From Stenotrophomonas terrae (GTDB lineage: Bacteria > Pseudomonadota > Gammaproteobacteria > Xanthomonadales > Xanthomonadaceae): 64,000 bases of DNA. Numbering within the stretch: the first letter of the stretch is position 1; each line of letters begins with the position of its first letter. The notes below the pieces were generated by a model. It did no database searches, was not told where the DNA came from, and was given only the letters and a program-made list of their open reading frames with translations. Position numbers and translations under genes: made by a program. The stretch is taken from assembly GCF_001431465.1 (NCBI RefSeq), contig NZ_LDJJ01000017.1, forward strand, positions 1-64,000. Reading direction: 5' to 3'. Positions 1-7,459 of this stretch are shown piece by piece.

Positions 1-134
1 AAGGGCAGAGGCAAGGGCAAAGCCAGAGACAAAGCCAGAGGGGCAAGCGCGGTGCCCGGTTCTCGACATGGCAATGACTAGCGTTCCCTTCTCCCGCTTG
101 CGGGAGAAGGTGCCCCGCAGGGGCGGATGAGGGG
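1..134. repeat. Purine-rich degenerate repeats followed by a REP-like palindrome
   Basis: Bases 1-50 are degenerate short repeats built around AAAGCCAGAG and AGGCAAGGGC. At 86-134 comes a palindromic element with a CTCCCGC/GCGGGAG stem and the tail GGCGGATGAGGGG. The same element occurs twice at 46.6-46.85 kb, where one copy again lies beside AAGGCAAA-type repeats. No gene is seen in 1-180. Confidence 0.75.
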
Positions 135-180
135 AGCCTTTGATCTTGCACAACTGAAGCCCACAGCACCCACAAACCAG

Positions 181-207
181 AAAGGCCGACGCAATGCGTC
201 GGCCTTT
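181..207 (-). terminator. Rho-independent terminator of rhlE
   Basis: AAAGGCCGACGC and its exact reverse complement are separated by a 3-nt loop, about 30 nt beyond the rhlE stop codon. The stem is flanked by A and T runs, so it may work in both directions. Confidence 0.75.
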
Positions 208-239
208 CCTTTACAGCTCACACCAGCAGAACGCTGGAA

Positions 240-1640
240 TCAGGCGCTGGTGCGGCTCTGGCTGCGGCCGCCACCGCCACGACGCTGGCCACCACCCGGG
301 TGCGCATCACGACGCTGCTGGCCATTGCCGCCATTGCGCTGGCCGCCCGGCTTCTGAGGCTGGCCGCCACGGCCACCGCGCGGGGCATCGCCGGTCGGAC
401 GACGTGCGGCATGGCCGCCGTTGCCGCGACGCGGGGCCTTCTGGCCGCCCGGATGCTCAGCCTTGCCCGGCGCGCTGTTGCCCCAACGGATCGGGGTATG
501 CGGCTCGAAGCCCGGCACATCGCGGATGTCCATGTCGCGGTCGAGCAGACGCACGATCTGGCGCAGCAGCTTGGCTTCGTCCTGTGCAACCAGCGACACG
601 GCTTCACCGGTCGAGCCGTTGCGGCCGGTACGACCGATGCGATGCACATAGTCTTCCGGCACCATCGGCAGGTCGTAGTTGATGACCTTCGGCAGCTCGT
701 TGATATCGATGCCACGAGCGGCGATATCGGTAGCCACCAGCACGGTCACGCGGCCGGCCTTGAAGTCAGCCAGTGCACGCAGGCGCTGGCCCTGGCTCTT
801 GTTGCCGTGGATGGCCGCGGTCTTGATGCCGGACTTTTCCAGGAACAGCGCCAGCTTGTCGCAGCCATGCTTGGTGCGGCCGAACACCAGCGTCTGCACG
901 CGGGAGTCTTCAGCCAGCAGGTGCAGCAGCAGCTCACGCTTGCGCGCGCCATCAACCGGGTGCACGCGGTGGGTGATGGTCTCGGCAACGGTGTTCTTCG
1001 GCGTAACCTGGATCTGCTCCGGGTTGTGCATGAACTCCAGCGCCAACTGCTTGATGCTCTCTTCGAAGGTCGCAGAGAACAGCAGGGTCTGGCGGTTCTG
1101 GCGCGGCAGCTTGGCCAGGATGCGCTTGATCGAGGGCAGGAAGCCCATGTCGAGCATGCGGTCGGCTTCGTCCAGCACCAGGATCTCGACGCCGGACAGG
1201 TCGACGCTGCGACGCTCCAGGTGGTCGATCAGACGGCCCGGGCAGGCGACCAGCAGGTCGACGCCACGGCGCAGGATGTCCAGCTGGTTGCCCATGCCGA
1301 CGCCGCCGTAGATGCAGGCGCTGGGGATGCGCAGGTACTTGCTGTAGCCACGCAGGCTGTCATGCACCTGGGTGGCGAGCTCGCGGGTGGGGGCCAGCAC
1401 CAGGGCGCGCGGACGGCGCGGGCCGTTGCCCACGCTCTGCGGCGAGGTGGCCAGGTGCTGCAGCAGCGGCAGACCAAACGCGGCGGTCTTGCCGGTACCG
1501 GTCTGGGCGCCGGCCAACAGATCGCGGCCGTCCAGCGCAAGCGGAATGGCCTGCTCCTGGATCGGGGTCGGGTTTTCGTAACCCTGCTCGGCGAGCGCGC
1601 GCAGCAGGAAGGGCGCAAGGCCCAGGTTTTCAAACGACAT
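240..1640 (-). CDS. rhlE: DEAD-box ATP-dependent RNA helicase, RhlE type
   Basis: This is an ATP-dependent RNA helicase that remodels ribosomal or mRNA structure in the cytoplasm. All DEAD-box motifs are visible: the Q motif (Q28), Walker A AQTGTGKT (45-52), PTREL (84-88), DEAD (157-160), SAT, and HRIGRTGR near the end of the second RecA domain. From about residue 390 the protein becomes a low-complexity basic tail rich in RGG, GGQ and PGG, a known RNA-binding tail type in RhlE proteins. The reading frame stays open for 68 codons upstream, but MSFENLGL matches the usual family N-terminus, so the start is placed there (466 aa). It is transcribed away from the fumarylacetoacetase gene. Its leader appears long (see the promoter at 1892-1920). 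Confidence 0.93.
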   Translation of the reverse strand: MSFENLGLAPFLLRALAEQGYENPTPIQEQAIPLALDGRDLLAGAQTGTGKTAAFGLPLLQHLATSPQSVGNGPRRPRALVLAPTRELATQVHDSLRGYSKYLRIPSACIYGGVGMGNQLDILRRGVDLLVACPGRLIDHLERRSVDLSGVEILVLDEADRMLDMGFLPSIKRILAKLPRQNRQTLLFSATFEESIKQLALEFMHNPEQIQVTPKNTVAETITHRVHPVDGARKRELLLHLLAEDSRVQTLVFGRTKHGCDKLALFLEKSGIKTAAIHGNKSQGQRLRALADFKAGRVTVLVATDIAARGIDINELPKVINYDLPMVPEDYVHRIGRTGRNGSTGEAVSLVAQDEAKLLRQIVRLLDRDMDIRDVPGFEPHTPIRWGNSAPGKAEHPGGQKAPRRGNGGHAARRPTGDAPRGGRGGQPQKPGGQRNGGNGQQRRDAHPGGGQRRGGGGRSQSRTSA

Positions 1641-2011
1641 GGAGTGCTCCGAAACATGAATAACGCGCGCCCGAAGGGGCTGGCGTTGCTGATCATTGAA
1701 GACCAGCTGATCTCGGAGCGTTCCCGTAAACCGCGCTGCAAGATCTGGATGCAACCAACGCGGTGCGCTGGCTGGAATGCGTGACGATAGGCGTCGGAGT
1801 GGGGGCGGGCGGGCGGATGGGCCAGATGGCCGCTGATCCTGCACCGCCGGCGGTCCCTGAGGGAAACGGACGGCCGCTGGCAGACCGCGCTAGTCTAAGG
1901 GATTGTTGGCGCCGGCACAAAAACCCCTGTTCAGCTTTCCATCGGAAGGCTGGTCGCGGCCGGCTTATTCATTACAATTGAAACTTATTTCTACGCAGAC
2001 TGGACACTCCC
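1641..2011. other. Divergent rhlE / fumarylacetoacetase intergenic region
   Basis: This gap of 371 bases holds the rhlE leader and promoter on the minus strand and the upstream region of the plus-strand gene. Near its right end TACAAT (1974-1979) is a possible -10 box for the plus-strand gene, with only a weak -35 box. I see no credible short gene here. Confidence 0.5.
1892..1920 (-). promoter_or_regulatory. Candidate sigma-70 promoter for rhlE
   Basis: On the minus strand TTGTGC is followed after exactly 17 nt by TAGACT. Transcription would start near 1885, which gives a leader of about 245 nt before the rhlE start codon. This is a motif match only. Confidence 0.45.
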
Positions 2012-3001
2012 ATGAAGCTTGGTTCCCTGAAGGAAGGCGGCCGCGACGGCACCCTGATCGTGGTTTCGCGTGACCTGACCCGCGCCGTGCGGGCCACTGG
2101 CATTGCCGCCACCCTGCAGCAGGCGCTGGAGGACTGGTCCAACCTGGCGCCGCGCTTGAACGCCCTGTCCGAGCAGCTCAACGCCGGCAGCGTGGAAGGC
2201 GAGTTCGCCGTGGACATGCAGGCGCTGGCCGGGCCGTTGCCGCGCGCCTATGAGTTTGTCGATGGCAGCGCCTACCTGCCGCACGTGGCACGGGTGCGCA
2301 AGGCGCGCGGTGCCGAGGTGCCGGAGAGCTTCTACACCGACCCGTTGATGTACCAGGCCACCAGCGCCGGCTTCTACGGCCCGCGCGATGCGGTCAAGGT
2401 GATCAGCGAGGACTACGGCATCGACCTGGAAGCCGAGATCGTGGTGATCACCGACGACGTGCCGATGGCAGCAACGCCAGCGCAGGCCGCCGGCCATATC
2501 CAGCTGGTGGGCCTGGTCAATGACGTCAGCCTGCGCAACCTGATCCCGGGCGAACTGGCCAAGGGTTTCGGCTTCCTGCAATCCAAGCCGCGCTCGGCGC
2601 TGAGCCCGGTGTTCGTGACCCCGGACGAACTGGGCGCCGCCTGGCAGGACAGCAAGGTGCATCTGCCGCTGCTTACCCATATCAACGGCAAGTGGTTCGG
2701 CGCCCCGGAAGCCGGCGTCGACATGCAGTTCAACTTCGCCCAGCTGGTGGCGCATGCCGCCAAGACCCGTCCGCTGTCGGCCGGTGCCATTGTCGGCTCG
2801 GGCACCATCGCCAATGAAGACACCAGCCTGGGGGCTTCCTGCTTCGCCGAGCAGCGCACCGTCGAGGCGCTGCGTGATGGCAAGCCGTCCACGCCGTTCA
2901 TGAGTTTTGGCGACGTGGTCCGCATCGAGATGCTGGACCGTGACGGCGTCAGCATTTTTGGTGCGATCGAACAGCGCATCGAGCAGGCATCGCGCCCCTG
3001 A
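2012..3001 (+). CDS. Fumarylacetoacetate hydrolase family protein
   Basis: This 329-aa protein belongs to the FAH family, which hydrolyses fumarylacetoacetate to fumarate and acetoacetate in the last step of tyrosine degradation. The N-terminal stretch and the catalytic half, with its acidic metal-ligand region, fit the short bacterial form annotated in Xanthomonadaceae; animal enzymes exceed 400 aa. The next gene encodes maleylacetoacetate isomerase, which makes the substrate, and this supports the pathway assignment. The only ATG near the N-terminus is at 2012, without a strong Shine-Dalgarno sequence. Some FAH-family proteins act on other acylpyruvates, so substrate specificity is inferred from context. 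Confidence 0.85.
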   Translation: MKLGSLKEGGRDGTLIVVSRDLTRAVRATGIAATLQQALEDWSNLAPRLNALSEQLNAGSVEGEFAVDMQALAGPLPRAYEFVDGSAYLPHVARVRKARGAEVPESFYTDPLMYQATSAGFYGPRDAVKVISEDYGIDLEAEIVVITDDVPMAATPAQAAGHIQLVGLVNDVSLRNLIPGELAKGFGFLQSKPRSALSPVFVTPDELGAAWQDSKVHLPLLTHINGKWFGAPEAGVDMQFNFAQLVAHAAKTRPLSAGAIVGSGTIANEDTSLGASCFAEQRTVEALRDGKPSTPFMSFGDVVRIEMLDRDGVSIFGAIEQRIEQASRP

Positions 3002-3026
3002 GGCGGTATACAACGTGTTGGCATCG

Positions 3027-3066
3027 CGTTGGTGGTGAAGGAGTCCTCACCACCAACGGTTATTGT
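3027..3066 (+). terminator. Hairpin between the fah-like gene and maiA (terminator or attenuator)
   Basis: Arms 3027-3038 and 3047-3058 (CGTTGGTGGTGA and its exact complement) form a 12-bp stem with an 8-nt loop, followed by GTTATTGTTTT. It lies 25 nt after the first stop codon and about 30 nt before the maiA start, so it could reduce read-through between two genes of one pathway. Confidence 0.6.
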
Positions 3067-3095
3067 TTTGGCGCACGGGAAGGGGGAAATCCGAC

Positions 3096-3752
3096 ATGGA
3101 AGCAGGGCTGACGCTCTACAGTTACTGGCGCTCAAGCGCCGCGTACCGCGTGCGTATCGGTTTGAATCTGAAAGGCCTGGCGTATGCCGTCACGCCGGTC
3201 CATCTGGTACGTGATGGCGGCCAGCAGCACGCGGCGGACTACGCCGCATTGAACCCGCAGGAACTGGTGCCGACGCTGCGCCATGGTGAGCGCGTACTGA
3301 CCCAGTCGCTGGCCATTCTTGAATACCTGGAGGAAGTCTTCCCGGAGCCGGCGCTGTTGCCGGCCGATGCCGGCGGCCGTGCCCGCGTGCGTGCGCTGGC
3401 GCAGCAGGTGGCCTGCGACATCCATCCGTTGAACAACCTGCGGGTGATGCAGTTCTTCGATCGCGAATGGAATGTGCCGCAGCCCGAGCGTGACGAATGG
3501 ACGCTGCACTGGATGCGCAAGGGCTTCACCGCGCTCGAGGCGATGGTGGCAGGCTCGTTCGACACCGGCCGCTACTGCCATGGTGCCGAACCGGGGCTGG
3601 CCGATTGCTGTCTGGTCCCGCAGTTGTACAACGCTCGCCGCTTCCACCTGGACCTGGCGCCGTACCCGACATTGCAGCGGATTGAAGCGGCCTGCCTGGC
3701 GCTGCCGGCATTCGATGCCGCCCGCCCGGAAAACCAGATCGACGCGGTCTGA
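3096..3752 (+). CDS. maiA: Maleylacetoacetate isomerase (zeta-class GST)
   Basis: This 218-aa zeta-class glutathione S-transferase isomerises 4-maleylacetoacetate to 4-fumarylacetoacetate using glutathione. Near the N-terminus the sequence YSYWRSSAAYRVRI contains the SSC/SSA-type glutathione-activating serine pair of the class. The segment NPQELVPTL followed by TQSLAILEYLEE is the thioredoxin-fold glutathione site, and the rest is the helical C-terminal domain. The ATG at 3096 is preceded by AAGGGGGAAA; an in-frame alternative start at 3063 lacks a ribosome-binding site. The gene sits directly after the FAH-family gene, as expected for tyrosine/homogentisate catabolism. Confidence 0.9.
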   Translation: MEAGLTLYSYWRSSAAYRVRIGLNLKGLAYAVTPVHLVRDGGQQHAADYAALNPQELVPTLRHGERVLTQSLAILEYLEEVFPEPALLPADAGGRARVRALAQQVACDIHPLNNLRVMQFFDREWNVPQPERDEWTLHWMRKGFTALEAMVAGSFDTGRYCHGAEPGLADCCLVPQLYNARRFHLDLAPYPTLQRIEAACLALPAFDAARPENQIDAV

Positions 3753-3782
3753 ACAGCCGCAGCAATCAGCCCGGCCCAAACC

Positions 3783-4136
3783 GTTGCGGGAGCGGCGCAA
3801 GCCGCGAAGCCGGCTTCGCTCTAGTGGGAGCGGCGTAAGCCGCGAAGCTGACATCCCCTCCGAAGCAGCAGCTCAACCAAATGCCTGCCGAAGCAGGCCT
3901 GCAGCTCGGAGCCGGCAGTAGCTTCGCGGCTTACGCCGCTCCCACAAAAAACGATGTCGTTTCTCCGCTGCTCGGTGTGTGGTTCAGAACGACAGTTGGA
4001 TCCCCAGGCTGTTGTAGGAGCGGCGTAAGCCGCGAAGCTGACATCCCCTCCGAAGCAGCAGCTCAACCAAAGGCCCGCCGAAGCAGGCCTGCAGCTCAGA
4101 GCCAGCAGTGGCTTCGCGGCTTACGCCGCTCCTACA
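3783..4136. repeat. Cluster of palindromic repeats (GGAGCGGCGTAAGCCGCGAAGC family)
   Basis: A half element lies at 3783-3812. Two full units follow at 3824-3945 and 4013-4136. Each full unit begins with GGAGCGGCGTAAGCCGCG and ends with its reverse complement, enclosing about 70 nt. The enclosed parts are almost the same in both units (ACATCCCCTCCGAAGCAGCA and onwards), so the roughly 122-124-nt unit was duplicated as a whole. Each unit can fold into one long hairpin. Bases 4137-4160 add a short direct repeat of AAGATCTCCT. No gene is seen between maiA and pilU. Confidence 0.9.
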
Positions 4137-4190
4137 AGATCTCCTACAAGATCTCCTGCACGAGGGGCTTCTTGAATCACCCCAAACAAC

Positions 4191-4213
4191 AAAGCCCCGC
4201 ATCGCGGGGCTTT
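4191..4213 (-). terminator. Rho-independent terminator of pilU
   Basis: AAAGCCCCGC and its complement enclose a 3-nt loop about 20 nt beyond the pilU stop codon, with T-rich flanks on the minus strand. Confidence 0.75.
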
Positions 4214-4234
4214 GTCGTGGGCTACGCCGCTGGC

Positions 4235-5365
4235 TCAGAAGCCGTGGGTGATTGCCGCCGGTGCCGCTACCGCGAAATCCGCATACGGGTCGTGCTCGCC
4301 GCTGCCGCCTTCGGACAGGCGGAACTTCAGGGCCAGGCCATCGCGCGAATCGGCGGCGCGCAGCGCCTCCTCCTGCTCGATGATGCCGTCCTTGGCCATG
4401 CGGAACAGGCACTGGTCGAAGCTCTGCATGCCTTCTTCCAGCGACTCTTCCATGGCCTGCTTGATCGCGTGGACTTCGCCACGGCGCAGCAGGTCGCGGA
4501 TCATCGGCGTGTTGAGCAATACCTCGGTGGCTGGGCGGCGACGGCCGTCCTTGCCCTTGACCAGACGCTGCGAAACCACCGCGCGCAGGTTCAGCGAGAG
4601 GTTCATCAACACGTTCTTGTGTGCGCTCTCGGGGAAGAAGTTGAGGATGCGCTCGATGGTCTGGTCGGCGTTGTTGGAGTGCAGCGTGGCCAGACACAGG
4701 TGGCCGGTTTCGGCGAAGGCGATGGCCGCTTCCATGGTTTCGGCGTCCAGGATCTCGCCGATCAGGATCACGTCCGGTGCCTCACGCATCGCGTTTTTCA
4801 GCGCGTTGTGGAAGGCATGGGTGTCCAGGCCGACTTCGCGCTGGTTGACGATGGACTGCTTGTGCTTGTGCAGGAACTCGATCGGGTCCTCGATGGTGAG
4901 GATGTGACCGGTCGAGGTGGTGTTGCGGTGGTCGATCATCGAGGCCAGCGAGGTCGACTTGCCCGAGCCGGTCGAGCCCACTACCAGCACCAGCCCGCGC
5001 GGGGTCATGATCACGTCCTTCAGCACCTGCGGGAGGTTGAGCTCCTCGATGCTGGGAATGCGGCTCTTGATCGCACGGATGACCATGCCCACTTCGCCGC
5101 GCTGCTTGAACACGTTGACGCGGAAACGCCCGGCGTCGGCCAGGGCGATGGCCATGTTCAGTTCCAGGTCGCGCTCGAACTGCGGCACCTGGCCCTCGTC
5201 CATCAGCGAATAGGCGATTTTCTTGACCATTCCCGGCGGCAGGCCGGTATTGCCCAATGGGTACAACTTGCCTTCAATCTTGATGTAAACCGGCGCTCCG
5301 GTGGTCAAAAACATGTCCGAAGCGTTTTTTTCGGTCATCAGCTTCAGGAAATAGCCGATATCCAT
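4235..5365 (-). CDS. pilU: Type IV pilus retraction ATPase PilU
   Basis: This 376-aa secretion ATPase of the PilT/PilU branch works with PilT in pilus retraction and twitching motility. Walker A is GSTGSGKS (130-137), followed by the Asp box around 158-162. Walker B is DVILIGE (198-204), and the His box (GHLCLATLHSNN) is near 221-232. The C-terminal extension (residues 345-376, ending SEGGSGEHDPYAD...) is longer than in PilT and fits PilU. In most relatives the Walker B glutamate is followed by I/M-R-D; here the residue is Leu206. No pilT is present beside it in this window. The start at 5365 follows TTGGGGAAA; a longer open frame to 5428 was not used. Confidence 0.9.
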   Translation of the reverse strand: MDIGYFLKLMTEKNASDMFLTTGAPVYIKIEGKLYPLGNTGLPPGMVKKIAYSLMDEGQVPQFERDLELNMAIALADAGRFRVNVFKQRGEVGMVIRAIKSRIPSIEELNLPQVLKDVIMTPRGLVLVVGSTGSGKSTSLASMIDHRNTTSTGHILTIEDPIEFLHKHKQSIVNQREVGLDTHAFHNALKNAMREAPDVILIGEILDAETMEAAIAFAETGHLCLATLHSNNADQTIERILNFFPESAHKNVLMNLSLNLRAVVSQRLVKGKDGRRRPATEVLLNTPMIRDLLRRGEVHAIKQAMEESLEEGMQSFDQCLFRMAKDGIIEQEEALRAADSRDGLALKFRLSEGGSGEHDPYADFAVAAPAAITHGF

Positions 5366-5463
5366 GCGAAATTTTTCCCCAACAAACGGCGGCCTGCCGT
5401 TGCAAGCACGCCTCTGGCTTGACCACAATGGCCGCGCTCAGTCTCCCAAGCCACGGCTCCCCA

Positions 5464-5850
5464 ATGAAACCTAGCTTCGCACAATTAAGAAGATTCCTGT
5501 GTGTCACCGCCTGCATATTCGTGCTAAGCGGCAGCGCGCTGGCACAGGATCCGGGCGCAATGGAACTGCTCACCGCACAACAGGCCGTGGAAAAGGCCGA
5601 CCGCGCCGACGCCGACCAATACGCGCCGGACACGATGGCCATGGCCCGCCAGCAACTGGGGCAGGCCCAGCAGGCCGCCGCGGACCGCCGGCTGCGCAAG
5701 CAGGCGCCGGTGCTGGCGCTGCGTGCGGCGGCCGATGCCGATCTGGCGCGGGCGCAGAGTGAAGAGGCCGTGGCGCAGGCCCAGTTGGCCCAGCGCAAGG
5801 CCGAGGTTGCCCAGCTGCAACGCCAGTTGGCGACAGGGGAGGGACGTTGA
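5464..5850 (+). CDS. DUF4398-like periplasmic coiled-coil protein
   Basis: This predicted exported protein of 128 aa has a signal peptide (basic start, then CVTACIFVLSGSALA with cleavage near residue 27). The mature part is almost wholly helical, rich in Ala, Gln and Arg, with heptad-like spacing. It resembles the DUF4398 family, which is usually found with OmpA-like genes. The next gene starts inside its stop codon (TGATG), so the two are translationally coupled. Function is unknown; a structural envelope role is inferred from the pairing. The frame is open back to a TTG at 5419, but the ATG at 5464 gives a clean signal peptide. Confidence 0.75.
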   Translation: MKPSFAQLRRFLCVTACIFVLSGSALAQDPGAMELLTAQQAVEKADRADADQYAPDTMAMARQQLGQAQQAAADRRLRKQAPVLALRAAADADLARAQSEEAVAQAQLAQRKAEVAQLQRQLATGEGR

Positions 5851-6731
5851 TGCGGATCAGGAATCTGGTGGTTGTGGGCCTGCTGGCCATGCCGATGCTG
5901 GCGTTGGCGGCGGAAGACCCGGCCGTGGGCGCTTTGAACCAGCGTCTGCTGGTGCTGCAGGCGGACATGGCCACGGCCGACGTGGCGCCGTTTGAAAAGC
6001 TGCAGGCACAACAGGCCATCGCGGCGCTGGCCAAGGCCAAGCGCAAGGACGTGGAAGATGCCCGTTATCTGGCCGAACGCCGGGTTGCCATTGCCGAGGC
6101 GGCCAGCCGCACGGCGCTGGCGCGGCGCGAAGTCGATCAGCTTGAACGCACCCGCAGCGAACTGCTGATCGAGGCCAGCCGGCGTGATGCGGCCCGCGCG
6201 CGCCAGGAAGCGGAGCAGTTGCGGGTACAGACCCAGATCCAGGCCGAGGAGGCCGAACGCCTGCGTCTGGCCGCCGAGGCCGAGACCCTGGCCCGTCAGG
6301 ACGCCGAAACCGCGCTCACCAGTGTTGCCGGCCGTCAGCAGCAGCGCCTGAGCGCCGCCCAGCAGAACGCCGCCAAACTGGCCCGCGAAGAGGCCGAGCT
6401 GGTGTCCGGGCAGAAGCTGCCTGCATCGAAGTTTGACGGACGCGGTGAGGTCTATACCTTCGCCGGCGATGCCTTCGCGGCCGGTCAGGCGGCGCTGTCC
6501 GGCGGTGCCCGCAACCAGACCAAGGCCCTGGCCGAGTACCTGAACATCGGCAAGAAGGGCCGGGTCACCATCGAGGCCTACGACAGCGCCAACGGCGTCG
6601 GCCAACGGCGTGCGCAGGCGCTCAAGGACGCACTGGTCGAGGCCGGTGTGGCTGCCAGCCGGATCCAGGTGACGGGCAAGAAAGCAGCCTCGACACGGGC
6701 CCGTTCAGCGGAAGTCATTATTGCTCCATGA
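5850..6731 (+). CDS. DUF4398/OmpA-like envelope protein
   Basis: This 293-aa protein has a signal peptide (VVVGLLAMPMLALA). A long helical region of about residues 25-190 follows, rich in AEAxRxEAE repeats, and then a C-terminal domain of about 90 residues with OmpA-like layout (YTFAGDAFAAGQAAL..., then GQRRAQALKDALVEAG). The usual peptidoglycan-binding GHTD segment is replaced by IEAYDSANG, so binding to diaminopimelate is doubtful. The start codon overlaps the stop of the preceding helical protein by one base, which indicates one operon and probably one complex. It is likely periplasmic; the exact role is unknown. Confidence 0.75.
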   Translation: MRIRNLVVVGLLAMPMLALAAEDPAVGALNQRLLVLQADMATADVAPFEKLQAQQAIAALAKAKRKDVEDARYLAERRVAIAEAASRTALARREVDQLERTRSELLIEASRRDAARARQEAEQLRVQTQIQAEEAERLRLAAEAETLARQDAETALTSVAGRQQQRLSAAQQNAAKLAREEAELVSGQKLPASKFDGRGEVYTFAGDAFAAGQAALSGGARNQTKALAEYLNIGKKGRVTIEAYDSANGVGQRRAQALKDALVEAGVAASRIQVTGKKAASTRARSAEVIIAP

Positions 6732-6765
6732 CAAACCTAAATGGCTGAAGTTGTTAGGTTTTTGT
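6731..6765 (+). terminator. Terminator after the DUF4398/OmpA-like operon
   Basis: ACAAACCTAA pairs with TTAGGTTTTTGT across about 13 nt, directly after the stop codon and ending in TTTTTGTC. Confidence 0.6.
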
Positions 6766-6803
6766 CATTCGCTTGCGGCTGAATGCGGCCCGGTTTGGAT
6801 ATT

Positions 6804-6819
6804 CAGCAAACGTTTGCGC
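6804..6819. promoter_or_regulatory. PurR/LacI-family-like operator palindrome
   Basis: GCAAACGTTTGC at 6806-6817 is a perfect palindrome equal to the core of the PurR/LacI-family operator consensus. It lies upstream of the hairpins that precede the YdcH-type gene. No LacI-family gene is in the window, so the binding protein is unknown. Confidence 0.3.
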
Positions 6820-7005
6820 AGAAACCTTGCCGGAACCTTTTTGCAGGCGTAGGGTCAATTGTCCGGGCGGCAACTCCGTCGCCCGGACAACGGAGGGCCG
6901 AGCCGGTGCAAGCGTGGCGCGAACCAGTAACCGATAACTCCTGGCAGGTTGGCTGGAGGACGGTTGGTGGTGCCGCCTTGAGCGGTCCCGGCTTTCCAAT
7001 CCAGC

Positions 7006-7040
7006 AACGCCCCGTGCCATCCGGCCGGGGCGTTCTTGTT
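7006..7040 (+). terminator. Terminator-like hairpin upstream of the YdcH-type gene
   Basis: AACGCCCCG (7006-7014) pairs with CGGGGCGTT (7026-7034) and is followed by CTTGTTT. It ends about 10 nt before the ribosome-binding site of the next gene, so it would end an upstream RNA or act as an attenuator. Confidence 0.55.
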
Positions 7041-7060
7041 TCTGCATGAAGGAGGTAGTC

Positions 7061-7279
7061 ATGTTCGAAGGGCAGCCGCAGAGTGAAATCGACGCATTGG
7101 CCAAGGCCAACCCGGAGTTCAAGCAGCTCTACCAACAGCATAAGAAGCTGAACAAGAAATGCATGGACGCGGAGCTGGGTGTGCTCCCGATTGACGGGGT
7201 CACCCTGGGACAGATGAAACGGGAAAAACTGCTGGCCAAGCAGAAGCTCCTGCGGATTTACGAAAACAGCCTCAACTAA
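7061..7279 (+). CDS. YdcH family (DUF465) small protein
   Basis: This 72-aa, charged, helical protein is of the YdcH/DUF465 type. The family pattern of two helices with conserved H-K-L and L-K-x-K-L residues is seen in the middle (QLYQQHKKLNKKC) and at the C-terminus (MKREKLLAKQKLLRIYE). The start at 7061 has a strong Shine-Dalgarno GAAGGAGG seven bases upstream. The biological role of the family is unknown. It lies alone between a terminator-like hairpin and the cystathionine beta-synthase gene. Confidence 0.85.
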   Translation: MFEGQPQSEIDALAKANPEFKQLYQQHKKLNKKCMDAELGVLPIDGVTLGQMKREKLLAKQKLLRIYENSLN

Positions 7280-7459
7280 ACCTTCCCCACGCTTCACCGT
7301 TTATGTCGCGGACGGTGGCGGCCTCCTCGTCGGCCGTCATTGTCCGCGCCACTTGCCAGGGTGGTTCCGGTGCCGGAAAGCGCTATTACCTGACTTTCCT
7401 TCACAACCATCGGATAATCATCGGTCCGGCCGCTGTGCGGCGCGATCTGAACCAAACCG

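Larger units (their letters stand above)
6766..7048 (+). ncRNA. Structured intergenic region, candidate small RNA or long leader
   Basis: This gene-free stretch contains in order a perfect 12-bp palindrome at 6806-6817, a strong hairpin with 11-bp arms TTGTCCGGGCG/CGCCCGGACAA (6859-6890), and a terminator-like hairpin (7006-7034) ending in TTCTTGTTT. A processed or independent RNA of 150-200 nt would fit, as would a regulated leader of the YdcH-type gene. I do not recognise a known RNA family. Confidence 0.3.

Noticed and set aside
300..1784. A 494-codon plus-strand frame opposite rhlE
   Set aside because: The rhlE protein has all helicase motifs; the opposite frame is a low-complexity shadow.
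3881..5422. A 513-codon plus-strand frame over the repeat cluster and pilU
   Set aside because: It begins inside palindromic repeats and continues antisense to pilU; no domain is visible.
6766..7060. 6S RNA, SRP RNA or RNase P RNA
   Set aside because: None of their conserved sequence blocks or overall folds could be recognised, so only a generic small-RNA candidate is reported.
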